Origin: Maridesulfovibrio salexigens DSM 2638 | Lineage (GTDB): Bacteria > Desulfobacterota > Desulfovibrionia > Desulfovibrionales > Desulfovibrionaceae | Direction of reading: 5' to 3' | Length of the DNA: 64,000 nucleotides | Assembly (NCBI RefSeq): GCF_000023445.1 | Contig: NC_012881.1 | Span: forward strand, 2,299,501 to 2,363,500 | Part shown: positions 36,307-45,121 of the stretch, one piece after another | Layout: each line of letters begins with the position of its first letter | Numbering within the stretch: the stretch's first letter is position 1 | Position numbers and translations under genes: made by a program | Notes under the pieces: generated by a model | What the model was told of the DNA's origin: nothing | The model's input: only the letters and a program-made list of their open reading frames with translations | Databases searched by the model: none

Positions 36307-36853
36307 CTTCCTGCCCTCCTACCGTGGGTGCGTCTTTTACTTCTTCATAATCCGCTTCGTGAGCGGCACCGATCAAAGGCGAATAGCTGAGATATACGGT
36401 TTGAGGAGTTACGCCTTTGCCATCCCATACGGACTCACCGAGATAGGCTTCAAACTCAAATTCAACGCGCCATTCTTCGTAGCCGTCCTTTGCTGGCTTG
36501 AAGTCTTCAGGATAACCGCCGATGAATTTTGCAGCAGATACCGGAAGTCCAAAGCGGTTACCGTGGACGAATTTAGCAACAGCGCATACAAGGGCGGCAA
36601 CTTCACGGGCCGCGTTCTTCGTTTTGAAATGAGTCAGCGGGTAAACCTCCCATCGGAGAACAACTTCAAGCTGGCCTGTACCGGGATCACGTTCACCGGG
36701 TTCAATATGGGAAAGTTCAAGAGCCAGCGCAGGGGCTTTTACTTTGCCTTCTTCCCGGCGATAATCGCCGACAGTGCAACGAGGGAAAGCGGCCTTAAGT
36801 TTAGCAACTATGGCTTCATGAGCTTCAGCTATGTTTATTTGTTTGATTCCCAT
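36284..36853 (-). CDS. Putative Mu gp37-like/tail completion protein
   Basis: 189 residues with an alpha/beta start (HEAIVAKLKAAFPRCTVGDYRRE), a Phe/Glu-rich beta part and an acidic tail. Size and place between the gpZ-like and spike genes resemble DUF1834/gp37-like proteins that complete the tail. The family call is tentative. Confidence 0.6.
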   Translation of the reverse strand: MGIKQINIAEAHEAIVAKLKAAFPRCTVGDYRREEGKVKAPALALELSHIEPGERDPGTGQLEVVLRWEVYPLTHFKTKNAAREVAALVCAVAKFVHGNRFGLPVSAAKFIGGYPEDFKPAKDGYEEWRVEFEFEAYLGESVWDGKGVTPQTVYLSYSPLIGAAHEADYEEVKDAPTVGGQEDEEFELP

Positions 36854-37353
36854 TTCATTTCCCGTTCAAAATAGGTGTAAAATTTTCTGTCAAAAGCTTT
36901 CATCACGTCAGCCTGAAGAACGAGATTTACAGCAGTTTTTAAATCAACTTGTTGTTTTAATATTGGGTACTTAGCTTTTGATGTTCGTTTGTATACTTCT
37001 TTAGGATTGCCATTAATTTTAAAAATCCACGCATGAGCACGATCAACGCCCCCAGCACTAACGCCAGTTCTTGTTTGTTTGGGGTTCATTTTTCTTAGTG
37101 GGACCGAATACGTACCAATCCACATGACAGCTATATTGCGTGAATTTTGTGTATTAACGAAAATTCTATTTCGTAAGACGGACTGTTGTACCCCTGTAAG
37201 CATTGAGAGATTCCGCAAGACGACTACTTTTAAATGTCGAACCAGCTTGGAAACAGCACGGCGGCATGCTGCATCAATCTGCTTTTCGGTCCCGGCGAAA
37301 TCGGCGGCAATCACTTCCAGCCGGTCACCGTCTATGTTCAGATAGGTAGCCAC
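36835..37353 (-). CDS. Minor tail protein Z-like (head-tail connection)
   Basis: 172 residues. AACRRAVSKLVRHLKVVVLRNLS, VLRNRIFV and the HAWIFKINGNPKEVYKR region resemble minor tail protein Z/HK97 gp10-type proteins. It lies next to the joining protein and overlaps the next gene by 19 bases. Confidence 0.7.
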   Translation of the reverse strand: MATYLNIDGDRLEVIAADFAGTEKQIDAACRRAVSKLVRHLKVVVLRNLSMLTGVQQSVLRNRIFVNTQNSRNIAVMWIGTYSVPLRKMNPKQTRTGVSAGGVDRAHAWIFKINGNPKEVYKRTSKAKYPILKQQVDLKTAVNLVLQADVMKAFDRKFYTYFEREMKWESNK

Positions 37354-37659
37354 TTATTCCTCTTCTTGAGCCAGCATCAATTCAAGCTCACCAAGCCCTG
37401 TGCCATCAGTGGTGAAGTCCAAAACATCATAAGTCTTGCCTTCCATAATGACTTGGCTTTCTTGATCCAACCCGGCACCGTCAACGTCCTTGCAAGTCAT
37501 AGTTGGCTGATCCGGGTTAAGGGTCATGGCGCGGCCTAAAGACACGGAATCCATGTCCGTATTCTTGTATGCTATGAAGGTGCGATCCTCGCCGCAGACG
37601 GTGATTTCCACGGCATCAAGGCCAATGAAGAAAATGTCCAGATCATCATGAATGTTCAT
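37354..37659 (-). CDS. Head-tail joining protein, lambda FII/Gifsy type
   Basis: 101 residues, acidic. The layout DLDIFFIGLDAVEITVCGEDR...VIMEGKTYDVLDFTTDGTGLGELEL fits the lambda FII-like joining family. It sits where head meets tail modules. Confidence 0.65.
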   Translation of the reverse strand: MNIHDDLDIFFIGLDAVEITVCGEDRTFIAYKNTDMDSVSLGRAMTLNPDQPTMTCKDVDGAGLDQESQVIMEGKTYDVLDFTTDGTGLGELELMLAQEEE

Positions 37660-37949
37660 TTTGTGACCTTCTTTTCAGCCTGTTTCTCATAGCAATTAAT
37701 AGTGGCATTCATGGCTTTAAGACCGCCTTTTAATTCAACTATGTTGAACATCAAGCGATCCACATTTTCGCTTGAACCTATATGTTTTTCTTCAAGTACA
37801 GCTTTAAGAATTGGATTCGCCGGGCGCGGGCATTCTACGTAAGTAGATACGAAGACCACTTCCCGGACTTCATCAATTTTGCTGTGCTGTTTCTGGACGC
37901 ACGCCGAGAACACCATTGATAAACTTAGCAGCAAGACGGCTCTTTTCAT
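37656..37949 (-). CDS. Outer-membrane spanin lipoprotein (Rz1-like)
   Basis: 97 residues. Signal peptide and lipobox FSAC place lipidated Cys17. The gene starts inside the inner spanin in another frame (77-base overlap), the classic Rz/Rz1 design. The mature part carries Cys residues at about 39 and 87 and is longer than lambda Rz1. Confidence 0.75.
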   Translation of the reverse strand: MKRAVLLLSLSMVFSACVQKQHSKIDEVREVVFVSTYVECPRPANPILKAVLEEKHIGSSENVDRLMFNIVELKGGLKAMNATINCYEKQAEKKVTK

Positions 37950-38373
37950 TGCTTATGACTCCCGTTGAATTGGTTGCCGGATAGTTCCGGGCTTCCTGTA
38001 GTAGCCGGGCGGCTTTGTCGTGTTTCTGGCGATACCAGCGGGCATTATCCTTAGACTCTTCAAGCTGGCCTTTAAGCCCGGCAATAACCCGTGCTGTCTG
38101 GTTTCCGCTTTCCTTGAGCTTACCTATTTCCGTGTCCCGGTTACGCACCTGAAGCTTGTATCCGGCTATGTCTGATTCAAGATGGGATATGTCGCTATCC
38201 CGGTCAGAAACCACACCCTGAAGCTGGGCAATGTCGAACTTGAGGACTGAAACCCAGATCAGAAATCCGGCAATAAGCACCAGCCCGGCGGCAAGCCCAA
38301 GAACGAGCTTGCCTTTGCCGGAGCCGATGAAGGTAAGGATGGTGCCGATGGGGATCATGCCCACATTTCCCAA
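37873..38373 (-). CDS. Inner-membrane spanin (Rz-like)
   Basis: 166 residues: N-terminal membrane helix (about 22-45, LVLGLAAGLVLIAGFLIWVSVL) and a long periplasmic coiled coil (50-130). Position after the endolysin and overlap with a lipoprotein identify it as i-spanin. Together they would fuse inner and outer membranes at lysis. Confidence 0.82.
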   Translation of the reverse strand: MGNVGMIPIGTILTFIGSGKGKLVLGLAAGLVLIAGFLIWVSVLKFDIAQLQGVVSDRDSDISHLESDIAGYKLQVRNRDTEIGKLKESGNQTARVIAGLKGQLEESKDNARWYRQKHDKAARLLQEARNYPATNSTGVISNEKSRLAAKFINGVLGVRPETAQQN

Positions 38374-38795
38374 AGCTTTTCTCTGATCAGGTCCATGTCC
38401 ATATTGGGACAGGTCTTATGGTCGTCCAGTTCGTAATGACCGTAGACGGCATCAGGATCGAGCTTGAAATGTCTGAGCAGGTCCATAAGGTTACGAACCA
38501 ATGCTTCGTGCTGGGATTCGGTAAAGTGGTCCCTGCCGATCATGCAGATACCCACAGAACGGCTATTATAACCCTTGCAATGCGCGCCGATTTCATCAAG
38601 AGGACGGCCTGATTCAAGAAGTCCATCAATGGTGGGATCATATTCTCCGTGACTTGTGCGGAGGCCGTTCAGGATTACCCCGTGGTATCCTATCCCCTTC
38701 CATTTCCTCTCTTTGTGCCACTGGTCGATTACTGCCGCGTCCCCCCATGTTGAATCCGAGCAGTGAACCACCACCATATCTACCTGAAGTGCCAT
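38355..38795 (-). CDS. Endolysin, N-acetylmuramoyl-L-alanine amidase
   Basis: 146 residues of the amidase_2/PGRP family. Zn ligands are His11 (VVVHCSDS), His119 region (GHYELDDHKTCPN) and Cys128. GYHGVILNGL and the YNSRSVGICMIG strand fit. No signal peptide, so the holin must release it. AGGAG stands upstream of the ATG inside the holin gene. Confidence 0.93.
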   Translation of the reverse strand: MALQVDMVVVHCSDSTWGDAAVIDQWHKERKWKGIGYHGVILNGLRTSHGEYDPTIDGLLESGRPLDEIGAHCKGYNSRSVGICMIGRDHFTESQHEALVRNLMDLLRHFKLDPDAVYGHYELDDHKTCPNMDMDLIREKLWEMWA

Positions 38796-39237
38796 AATGA
38801 CTCCTATCTTCTATTGGGTTGAATTCATCCCTGAATGATTTAATCCGGTCTGTTAGCTGGCGCGGGATCACATGCACATCAAGTTCGGCAAGGTGAACCG
38901 CTACGCTCAAGAATTCGTTTGAGGCCAGATACATAACCAAGAATTCACGCACATAGGCGCAAACCGAAGGCAGGGATTCATCAAGGGTTATATCCAGCAT
39001 ATTTGCCATGATGATTGCCACGGCATAGACTAAGAATTTGCCCACGCCGTGCCGGAATTTTGCGCTGTTGTAGTTTCCGCTATGCAAAGCCCTTCCAAGC
39101 CCCAGCGCGAAGTCAGACAGGTACAAAACAGCCAGTGCAAGCAATGCCTTATCGAAACCGCCTACAAGCCAAGATGCCCCAGAACAGCACATGGCTAGGC
39201 AAGCCTTGATAGTGATATTGTCGAAGAGTTGATTCAT
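38638..39237 (-). CDS. Holin, phage_holin_4 type, with long C-terminal tail
   Basis: 199 residues. Three hydrophobic segments (about 10-45, 70-85, 90-120) and YLSDFALGLGRALHSGNYNSAKFRHGVGKFLVY resemble the toxin secretion/phage lysis holin family, normally about 140 residues. The last 60 residues are a basic, Gly/Arg-rich tail that overlaps the endolysin in another frame by 158 bases. It would form the lysis pore. Confidence 0.82.
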   Translation of the reverse strand: MNQLFDNITIKACLAMCCSGASWLVGGFDKALLALAVLYLSDFALGLGRALHSGNYNSAKFRHGVGKFLVYAVAIIMANMLDITLDESLPSVCAYVREFLVMYLASNEFLSVAVHLAELDVHVIPRQLTDRIKSFRDEFNPIEDRSHYGTSGRYGGGSLLGFNMGGRGSNRPVAQREEMEGDRIPRGNPERPPHKSRRI

Positions 39238-39253
39238 ACCTGTCTGAATTCCA

Positions 39254-39577
39254 TTAAGAGTTGATCTTCACCCGGACGGATTCATCAGAAGCCGCAGGAG
39301 CGAAGGCGAAACCAGCCTGAATATTGTTTTCAGCAACGGTGGTGATTGCTTTATTTCCGTCAAGGTAAACGGTGGCACCCTGAAGGATTTCAACACCAGC
39401 GTTAGGGAGTTCCCAGACTTCACCCATTGCGAGTTCACCTGTTTCGTCATTGGGAATATCAACGAGGGCAACGCCGACTTTGGAACCAACGGGAACAGCG
39501 GAACCGGATTCAACAGCGGCCCCGGTGTTGTTGGTCCACGTCATGTGGTTGCCCTTCTGAATGTGATTAAGTGCCAT
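39254..39577 (-). CDS. DUF2190-type capsid accessory protein
   Basis: 107 residues. MTWTNNTGAAVESGSAVPVGSKVGVALVDIPNDETGELAM and LQGATVYLD follow the DUF2190 fold, a small decoration-like beta protein coded after the capsid. AAGGAG precedes the ATG. Confidence 0.82.
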   Translation of the reverse strand: MALNHIQKGNHMTWTNNTGAAVESGSAVPVGSKVGVALVDIPNDETGELAMGEVWELPNAGVEILQGATVYLDGNKAITTVAENNIQAGFAFAPAASDESVRVKINS

Positions 39578-39589
39578 GCTTAATGCTCC

Positions 39590-41692
39590 TTATTTGCCGG
39601 GGTTCTTCTGGAAAGCGCGATGATCCATTACGCCAGCACCAGCTTCAAGACGGACTTTGATTTTCAGGCCGTCAGAATCGAAGTCGGGTTCTTCATCCAC
39701 AAAGGGTTCTTCAATGCCGTCAAGGAAAGCCACTTCAATACCGTCCACCTGTTTAGGGTCTGCAATCAGATAAGTTGCATCGGGGTCTTTATCATCAAGG
39801 CGGGGTTCGGCGATGGGAATAAGCTTCCCAGCCCACGGGTTGTGAACGCCGGAAGACTTGTTTTCATCGGGAAGAGCGGTGGAACGGATAAGCACTTCTG
39901 CATCGGTTTCCTGTTCGACAGGAACGAGCAGGAAGCGCGGACGTAAGTCGAGCTTTGCACCCTTGGGGCCTTTCTGAAGGCGCATTCTTTTACGACCAGA
40001 CTTCAAGGTATCGCTGCAAACATGCTTCTTAAAATCAGCTTCAGTTTCGATGTTCTTGTGTCTGGTATCAAAAAGCGGAATGCCATCGCTCATCTTGGGA
40101 TTGGAAAGCAGTAGATCATAAACAATGTCTGCAACCTTACGGGCCGAAGCATTACCGAAAAGCTGGGGGATACGCAGGAAGGCGCGCAGATCATCGTTGA
40201 TCATCATTTCACGGGTAAGCTTCACGTTTTTGCCGTAACGGGCAATGCGGTAGCTTTCCATAGAATCGCCAAATGATCCGGTCTTGTATTCTCCGTGTTC
40301 ATCCAGCAATTCCAGATCAGGAGCTTCGGAAAGGCTGATACCGTGAATTTCCCTGAAATCGGATACAGGGACGATGTTGACCCACGGTTTCCATGTAGCC
40401 GGGGCTTCGGCGTATGCCTTCTGCAAAACCTTATTGGTGATAGCGGCAAAGATGGAAGGGAAGTCACTGGTGGAAGCGGAAAGGGACATGGGCCGCAGAA
40501 CCTTCTTTGAAAGCTGGCTGTGCGACAAGCCGCGAGTTTTTACCCCTCCCCTTTCAAGAATATCGCGGGCCAGGTCGGTCAGGCGCATTACGCGGAAATC
40601 TTCATAACCCGGTGCGGGCTTATCTTCTTTCACGCCAGCGCGGAAAAGCATGCCGGAAACCATAGCATCATGAAGCTTTTGGCCTTCGGTGAGTCCGCCG
40701 ACAATATACCCGGTACCTTTAAGAGGCTGGTGTTCAGGCTGATCGCTGATTTCTTCAAGGATAAGGCCATTCAGTTTTTCCACGGGCAAGCCTCCATTGA
40801 TCAACCCCTGCTTGAAATCATCAGACAGGCCGAACATTACGACCTGCTGGTCGATGAACTTCATGCGTTCACGTTCAGCAAGGGCGACCTTTTGCGGGTC
40901 TACCTGTTCCGGTTGTTTGGGGTCGGTTCCTGCGGTAGCCTGAGCCGGGGCCTGCGGCGCGGACTGCTGGGCAGGGGCAGGAGTGGAACCGCCGCTACTC
41001 ATCCATGCCGGGGCATCTTTAAGAGCGTTCAGGGCTTCATAATCAAGCCCCATCTGTTTCAGGTGGGTGCGGGCTGAGTCCTCAGTAATATCTTCAAGGC
41101 CATTAGCCCGCAGGAAAGCTTTCAACCATGTTTTCATGACTGAGTCCTCCGGTTTAGGTTCAGGCTGTTCTGTCATTGCTACAGCCCCGGTTTTTCCATC
41201 CGCGCCAAGGACACAGAAGGAAGTCTCGCGCACAAAGGATTTGCGCCACACATATAAAGGTCCGGTCAGTTCCATACCGTTAACGGTTACAGTCGCGCCG
41301 GATTTCACTTCTTCAATTGCTTCGGGCCAGACACCTATGGAAGCCTGATAAGGCCAGCCCTGATCCGAAAGACGGATGATCTCGTTGGCTTCTTTCGTGT
41401 CCACAAAGGAGCCTTCAAGGACGAAGCCTTCCTTTTCGAGCTTGCTGGAATCCGCAAGGCCGACTTTCTTTTTAACTTCATGCTCTTCAAGAATGGGCAT
41501 GACCTTTTCGGAACGGATTCCGGTTAGATCAATGACAAAGCGGAAATACCGCTGAATAACGGCCCCGGTGTATCCGACAATGCGAAAGCGGCGGGCTTTA
41601 CCTTCTTCGGCTTCGCTGAGTTTCAAATCGGCTGTAAGCTGAAGCGGTTCCTGTGCTTTCGCTGAAAGGTTTGCAGGAAATTGTTTAAGCAT
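39590..41692 (-). CDS. Prohead protease-major capsid protein fusion
   Basis: 700 residues. The first 190 are a prohead protease (candidate His71 in ILEEHE and Ser118 in PYQASIG). Residues about 190-330 are a Pro/Gln-rich scaffold-like linker with APAQQSAPQAPAQA. Residues 380-700 are an HK97-fold capsid with HGISLSEAPDLELLDEHGEY and LTREMMINDDLRAFLRIPQLFG. The protease is expected to release the capsid domain during head assembly. It overlaps the portal by eight bases. Confidence 0.9.
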   Translation of the reverse strand: MLKQFPANLSAKAQEPLQLTADLKLSEAEEGKARRFRIVGYTGAVIQRYFRFVIDLTGIRSEKVMPILEEHEVKKKVGLADSSKLEKEGFVLEGSFVDTKEANEIIRLSDQGWPYQASIGVWPEAIEEVKSGATVTVNGMELTGPLYVWRKSFVRETSFCVLGADGKTGAVAMTEQPEPKPEDSVMKTWLKAFLRANGLEDITEDSARTHLKQMGLDYEALNALKDAPAWMSSGGSTPAPAQQSAPQAPAQATAGTDPKQPEQVDPQKVALAERERMKFIDQQVVMFGLSDDFKQGLINGGLPVEKLNGLILEEISDQPEHQPLKGTGYIVGGLTEGQKLHDAMVSGMLFRAGVKEDKPAPGYEDFRVMRLTDLARDILERGGVKTRGLSHSQLSKKVLRPMSLSASTSDFPSIFAAITNKVLQKAYAEAPATWKPWVNIVPVSDFREIHGISLSEAPDLELLDEHGEYKTGSFGDSMESYRIARYGKNVKLTREMMINDDLRAFLRIPQLFGNASARKVADIVYDLLLSNPKMSDGIPLFDTRHKNIETEADFKKHVCSDTLKSGRKRMRLQKGPKGAKLDLRPRFLLVPVEQETDAEVLIRSTALPDENKSSGVHNPWAGKLIPIAEPRLDDKDPDATYLIADPKQVDGIEVAFLDGIEEPFVDEEPDFDSDGLKIKVRLEAGAGVMDHRAFQKNPGK

Positions 41693-43148
41693 TGTTAGCT
41701 CCTAAGATTCCGCGCTTCTTGAGGTCTGCGTTTTCGCGGGTGAGTTGGTCCACTACTTCATCGTAGTCTTCGCCACGTTCCGCGCAGATTTTGCGGCGCG
41801 TGGTGCAGCCCATGCCAAGCATTTTTTCAGCCGCGTTTGCGTCCTTAGTGGGATCAACCCAAGGCCAGCCGGGGTACTGGCAACCAACCGGAACACGCGG
41901 CCCGGTCATGGACGGTTCAAGCTGGCTTAACCAGAGCATGCGGGCGAACATGTGCCATGTGGGTATTATGGCTTTGCGGCCCATCAGCACTTGCTGAACA
42001 CGGTAGCCGCGCCGTTCTTCCAGAGTGGCGGAACGGGCGGACGCGAAAGAAGCGTCTGAATAGTCATTGGAAAAGGCTTCGTAGGACATACCGAAGCCAG
42101 TGGAAGAACCGCGCAGGCTGGTTTTCACATACGGTTCATAGGTTGCGCCGGGGTGGTTGAACTGGGCTTCGTTAACCTTGGAACCGGAAGGCAGGGTTAC
42201 GACCTGCCCCGGTTCCACGTAATCGGGAATAAAGGCTTCCGGTCTTTCCGGCACATCGGAATCATCAAGGCCCAAGGGGTTCTGAAGTTCAGGGTATGGC
42301 GTTTCGACAAAGAAGCCGAAAGCAGCCATCAGCCGAGCAACAATGCGATGCGAATCCTGAAATTCGCTGAAGTCGCGCATTTCCATAATGACCGGGGCCA
42401 TCCAAGATATTCCCCGGTGCTGGCTGGCGCGTTTAGGCAAAAAGATATGGCGTACCCACATAGCCGGAACCCGCACGGATTCACGACTCATTAAGCGGCG
42501 CATATCGCCGGGATGTTCACTGAAAAGGTGATAGGCCACCGCGTGACCTTTGCGGTTGAATTCAACGCCACGGATAGCGAAGTTTCCGTTTTCGCGCAGG
42601 CCATCAACAGAAGAATCAAGGTGGTCACATTCCAGAAGTTCCACGCCCAAGGGAGCAAGGCCCTGTTTCATCAAGTCGGGGTCAGGATAGAAGCGGAGAA
42701 GGCATTCTCCATCCTGCCAGAGGTGATTCAGGATAAGCCGCTGAATATCATCAAAGCCAACTTCATCAGCTTCGGCCCAATCCTTAAAATGCTGTTCCAA
42801 CTTGCGGTTGAAGCCGTGGTCCAGTTCGCCCGCATTGGTCAGGCGCGCGGCCTGCGGTTTGATTCCGGTATAGATAACGTTGTTCGCTATACGCTCAAGC
42901 GCGCCGGAAACATGGGTGGAGTTGCGCACCAGATCACGTGCTCGGGAAACGATTAAGGCATGTTCGTGCCGGGAAAGGTTATCCGCACTACGGTTACCGG
43001 GCCGCCAGCCCGCATTAGGGCCACGGTTAGTAGCCGCAGTGTATGCGGAAAGCTGCATGCGGCTTTTAACCCAGTTGGTAGCCATCTGCGGAGAGATAGC
43101 CCCGACACACTGGGCAACAAATGAAGTCCAGCCTTCATACAGGTTCAT
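41685..43148 (-). CDS. Portal protein, lambda gpB family
   Basis: 487 residues: RSADNLSRHEHALIVSRARDLVRNS, GIKPQ, VELLECDHLDSSVDG and the FGMSYEAFSNDYSDASFASARSATLEERR stretch are hallmark sequences of lambda-type portals. Twelve copies form the DNA gate. It overlaps the small head protein by four bases. Confidence 0.95.
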   Translation of the reverse strand: MNLYEGWTSFVAQCVGAISPQMATNWVKSRMQLSAYTAATNRGPNAGWRPGNRSADNLSRHEHALIVSRARDLVRNSTHVSGALERIANNVIYTGIKPQAARLTNAGELDHGFNRKLEQHFKDWAEADEVGFDDIQRLILNHLWQDGECLLRFYPDPDLMKQGLAPLGVELLECDHLDSSVDGLRENGNFAIRGVEFNRKGHAVAYHLFSEHPGDMRRLMSRESVRVPAMWVRHIFLPKRASQHRGISWMAPVIMEMRDFSEFQDSHRIVARLMAAFGFFVETPYPELQNPLGLDDSDVPERPEAFIPDYVEPGQVVTLPSGSKVNEAQFNHPGATYEPYVKTSLRGSSTGFGMSYEAFSNDYSDASFASARSATLEERRGYRVQQVLMGRKAIIPTWHMFARMLWLSQLEPSMTGPRVPVGCQYPGWPWVDPTKDANAAEKMLGMGCTTRRKICAERGEDYDEVVDQLTRENADLKKRGILGANNA

Positions 43149-43348
43149 GAACGGCCCCTGTACTTGGCTTTAAAGCCCCTACCGCCATTCTTTACAATGG
43201 CGATACGCATTTCCAACTTATCGCGCTGGTCATAAAGCCTGCCCAAAGAAGCACGGGTGAGAGTCCGACCATTCAAGGTATAGGACTGTGCGCCGTCTTC
43301 AATATTGGCAATCGCCTTATTTACAGAGTCCAGTTGTTTCTGGAGCAT
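43145..43348 (-). CDS. Small head-tail adaptor-like protein (lambda gpW position)
   Basis: 67 residues: a helical hairpin with SYTLNGRTLTRASLGRLYDQRDKLEMRI. Size and place before the portal match gpW/DUF6148-type adaptors. Its Shine-Dalgarno lies in a stable hairpin (43355-43403). Confidence 0.8.
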   Translation of the reverse strand: MLQKQLDSVNKAIANIEDGAQSYTLNGRTLTRASLGRLYDQRDKLEMRIAIVKNGGRGFKAKYRGRS

Positions 43349-43354
43349 GAAAAA

Positions 43355-43403
43355 ACCTCAATTGTTACTGTTTACCTACAGGGCGAACAATAACAATTGA
43401 GGT
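43355..43403 (-). promoter_or_regulatory. Hairpin hiding the ribosome site of the gpW-like gene
   Basis: On the minus strand ACCTCAATTGTTA pairs with its complement ending TTGAGGT, followed by TTTTTC and the ATG. GAGG, the only Shine-Dalgarno, lies in the stem; the T-run would also fit an intrinsic terminator. Confidence 0.6.
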
Positions 43404-43444
43404 GGTTTGTTTGGAATGGGGTTGTTTACTGGGGAGTAAAATTT
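43356..43444. repeat. Direct repeat R1, left edge of accessory cassette
   Basis: The first 49 bp are identical to 44787-44835, and the following 40 bp match with few changes and small gaps. Inside is a 13-bp inverted repeat (43355-43367 and 43391-43403). Confidence 0.92.
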
Positions 43445-43506
43445 ACTGGTTGAATTTTATTGAATTAAGATTATTAATTAAAGATAGTTTTTTTAAAGGA
43501 GTATAT

Positions 43507-44781
43507 ATGTTGATACCTGTTGAAATGATAGATGTTTTTAGTGAGTTGTACGATATTGAAACTGAGAATAATATTAAATTATTGTCAGGAAATTCAGAAG
43601 TAATTGATAGCGATGTTTTTTTTAGTAAATATATTGAAAAAGATTTATGTTTTGCAGATGTAATTATACCGCAAACACTGGCAATACAGAAGACTGATTG
43701 GCTTAAAGATTTAATTGTAGAATATAAGAAATATAAACTTAAAGAGGAAAAAGAACGCAGCAAAGATAAAATAAAGAGAATGGCAAAAGAAGGATTGATG
43801 GATCACAAATCTATTCGTATATATGAAAATGCCGCAAAAAGACTTAGATCATATTCCTTTGAGGAGTTTTTAAAAGAAAATAAAGAGTTTTTTTATTGCG
43901 ATTTAGCGAAAATTCCTACGATTGCAAATGATTTTGGTTATTTTGAAAAAACTTATGCAGCTTATTTTATTGCTGAAGAGTTGTACAAGTACTATAAGGA
44001 AGAAGTTGATAGTGTTTTTTACAAACCAGAAGACTGTAATCTTGAAAAAATATATATAAAACATGGTTTAGATTTAAACGAAATAGACATTCAATATAAT
44101 AAATATGACCTTTTTTCTGTCTCAGGTGATATAGAACTAAAGTTAAGCAATCTTCCAAAGTTATATGACAATAGGATTGGGAACTATATCCTTGTTAATG
44201 GAGTGTCTGAAAAAATTTTTGGGCTTTTAGAAAAATTATATAATGCAGGAGCTATTAATAGCTTAGCGATACGCCCTAATTTTAGAGTTGTTGGAGATGA
44301 TATAGATAATCTCATGATAGCGTTAGAAGAGCTTGAAGTTGGAAATATATTCTGTTTTGAAAATTTAAAGGCTCCATCAATAACAAGATTGTATAGCACT
44401 GACGATTATTTTACAAAATTATGGGTTGTAATTGACGGTTACAATATGACTTTTGAAGAGATAATAAGTGATTTTATAATATATAAAGATAGTATAGTTA
44501 CTCAAGTCCTTCACCTTGAATATACTTTTGTTGATGATTTGCCGATTATAAAACATATGGATCATGAATTTATATTTTATTCTGTAGATGACTTTGAAAA
44601 AAGAAATAAAGACCATGCTCAAAAAGGCGAGATTTATAAAAGAGTCAAAACTTTTAAGGTAGATAATTCAAATGTTCCATTTATCCTTGAAGATGGAAGT
44701 TGCGTATTGTATGCAATTTTAGATGACATATTTAAAGAAAAAGACCTTCTGCGTGAATACTTTGAAAAAGTTTTAGAATAA
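43507..44781 (+). CDS. Unknown accessory protein in the late operon (424 residues)
   Basis: No family recognised. It is very AT-rich and runs against the late genes. AAAGGAG lies just before ATG 43507; the frame is open from 43402 but without signals. Residues about 70-130 are strongly charged and helical (EYKKYKLKEEKERSKDKIKRMAKEG). A middle part (205-300) has leucine/asparagine pattern strands (LKLSNLPKLYDNRIGNYILV, LYNAGAINSLAIRPNF) and the C-terminal part is acidic. It is bounded by repeats R1 and R2, which marks it as an inserted cassette. Confidence 0.8.
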   Translation: MLIPVEMIDVFSELYDIETENNIKLLSGNSEVIDSDVFFSKYIEKDLCFADVIIPQTLAIQKTDWLKDLIVEYKKYKLKEEKERSKDKIKRMAKEGLMDHKSIRIYENAAKRLRSYSFEEFLKENKEFFYCDLAKIPTIANDFGYFEKTYAAYFIAEELYKYYKEEVDSVFYKPEDCNLEKIYIKHGLDLNEIDIQYNKYDLFSVSGDIELKLSNLPKLYDNRIGNYILVNGVSEKIFGLLEKLYNAGAINSLAIRPNFRVVGDDIDNLMIALEELEVGNIFCFENLKAPSITRLYSTDDYFTKLWVVIDGYNMTFEEIISDFIIYKDSIVTQVLHLEYTFVDDLPIIKHMDHEFIFYSVDDFEKRNKDHAQKGEIYKRVKTFKVDNSNVPFILEDGSCVLYAILDDIFKEKDLLREYFEKVLE

Positions 44782-44786
44782 AGAAG

Positions 44787-44872
44787 CCTCAATTGTTACT
44801 GTTTACCTACAGGGCGAACAATAACAATTGAGGTGCTTGTTTGGAATGGGGTGTTTACTGTAAGTAAAATTT
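44787..44872. repeat. Direct repeat R2, right edge of accessory cassette
   Basis: Begins five bases after the accessory stop codon. It carries the same inverted repeat (44787-44798 and 44822-44833) as R1. Confidence 0.92.
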
Positions 44873-44923
44873 CATTATGTACAATTAAAACCACAAAACA
44901 ATTCTATATTGGTGATATCTAAA

Positions 44924-45121
44924 TTATAAGGGGTTAGATGGAAAACCATTTTTAATTGCTTCATCAACATTTTCTTTCCCATAGAGTTTTTCCATTTCAG
45001 TCCTATATTTAGGGTCTTCCACCAACCTTGTTGCGTGTTCAATCGCCGTTCCGCTGCCTTCATGAGGGTTCAAATCACTAGAACCAAATAAATATTTCAT
45101 GGCTGTCGTGAATTTACCCAT
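44924..45121 (-). CDS. Small hypothetical phage protein (65 residues)
   Basis: AGGAGG stands before ATG 45121, so the longer frame to 45151 is not needed. MGKFTTAMKYLFGSSDLNPHEGSGTAIEHATRLVEDP... has no known family. The gap 45152-45282 shows no gene. Confidence 0.7.
   Translation of the reverse strand: MGKFTTAMKYLFGSSDLNPHEGSGTAIEHATRLVEDPKYRTEMEKLYGKENVDEAIKNGFPSNPL

Noticed and set aside
43356-44872. Insertion sequence or transposon
   Set aside because: No transposase, no terminal inverted repeats at cassette ends, and the direct repeats are far longer than target duplications.
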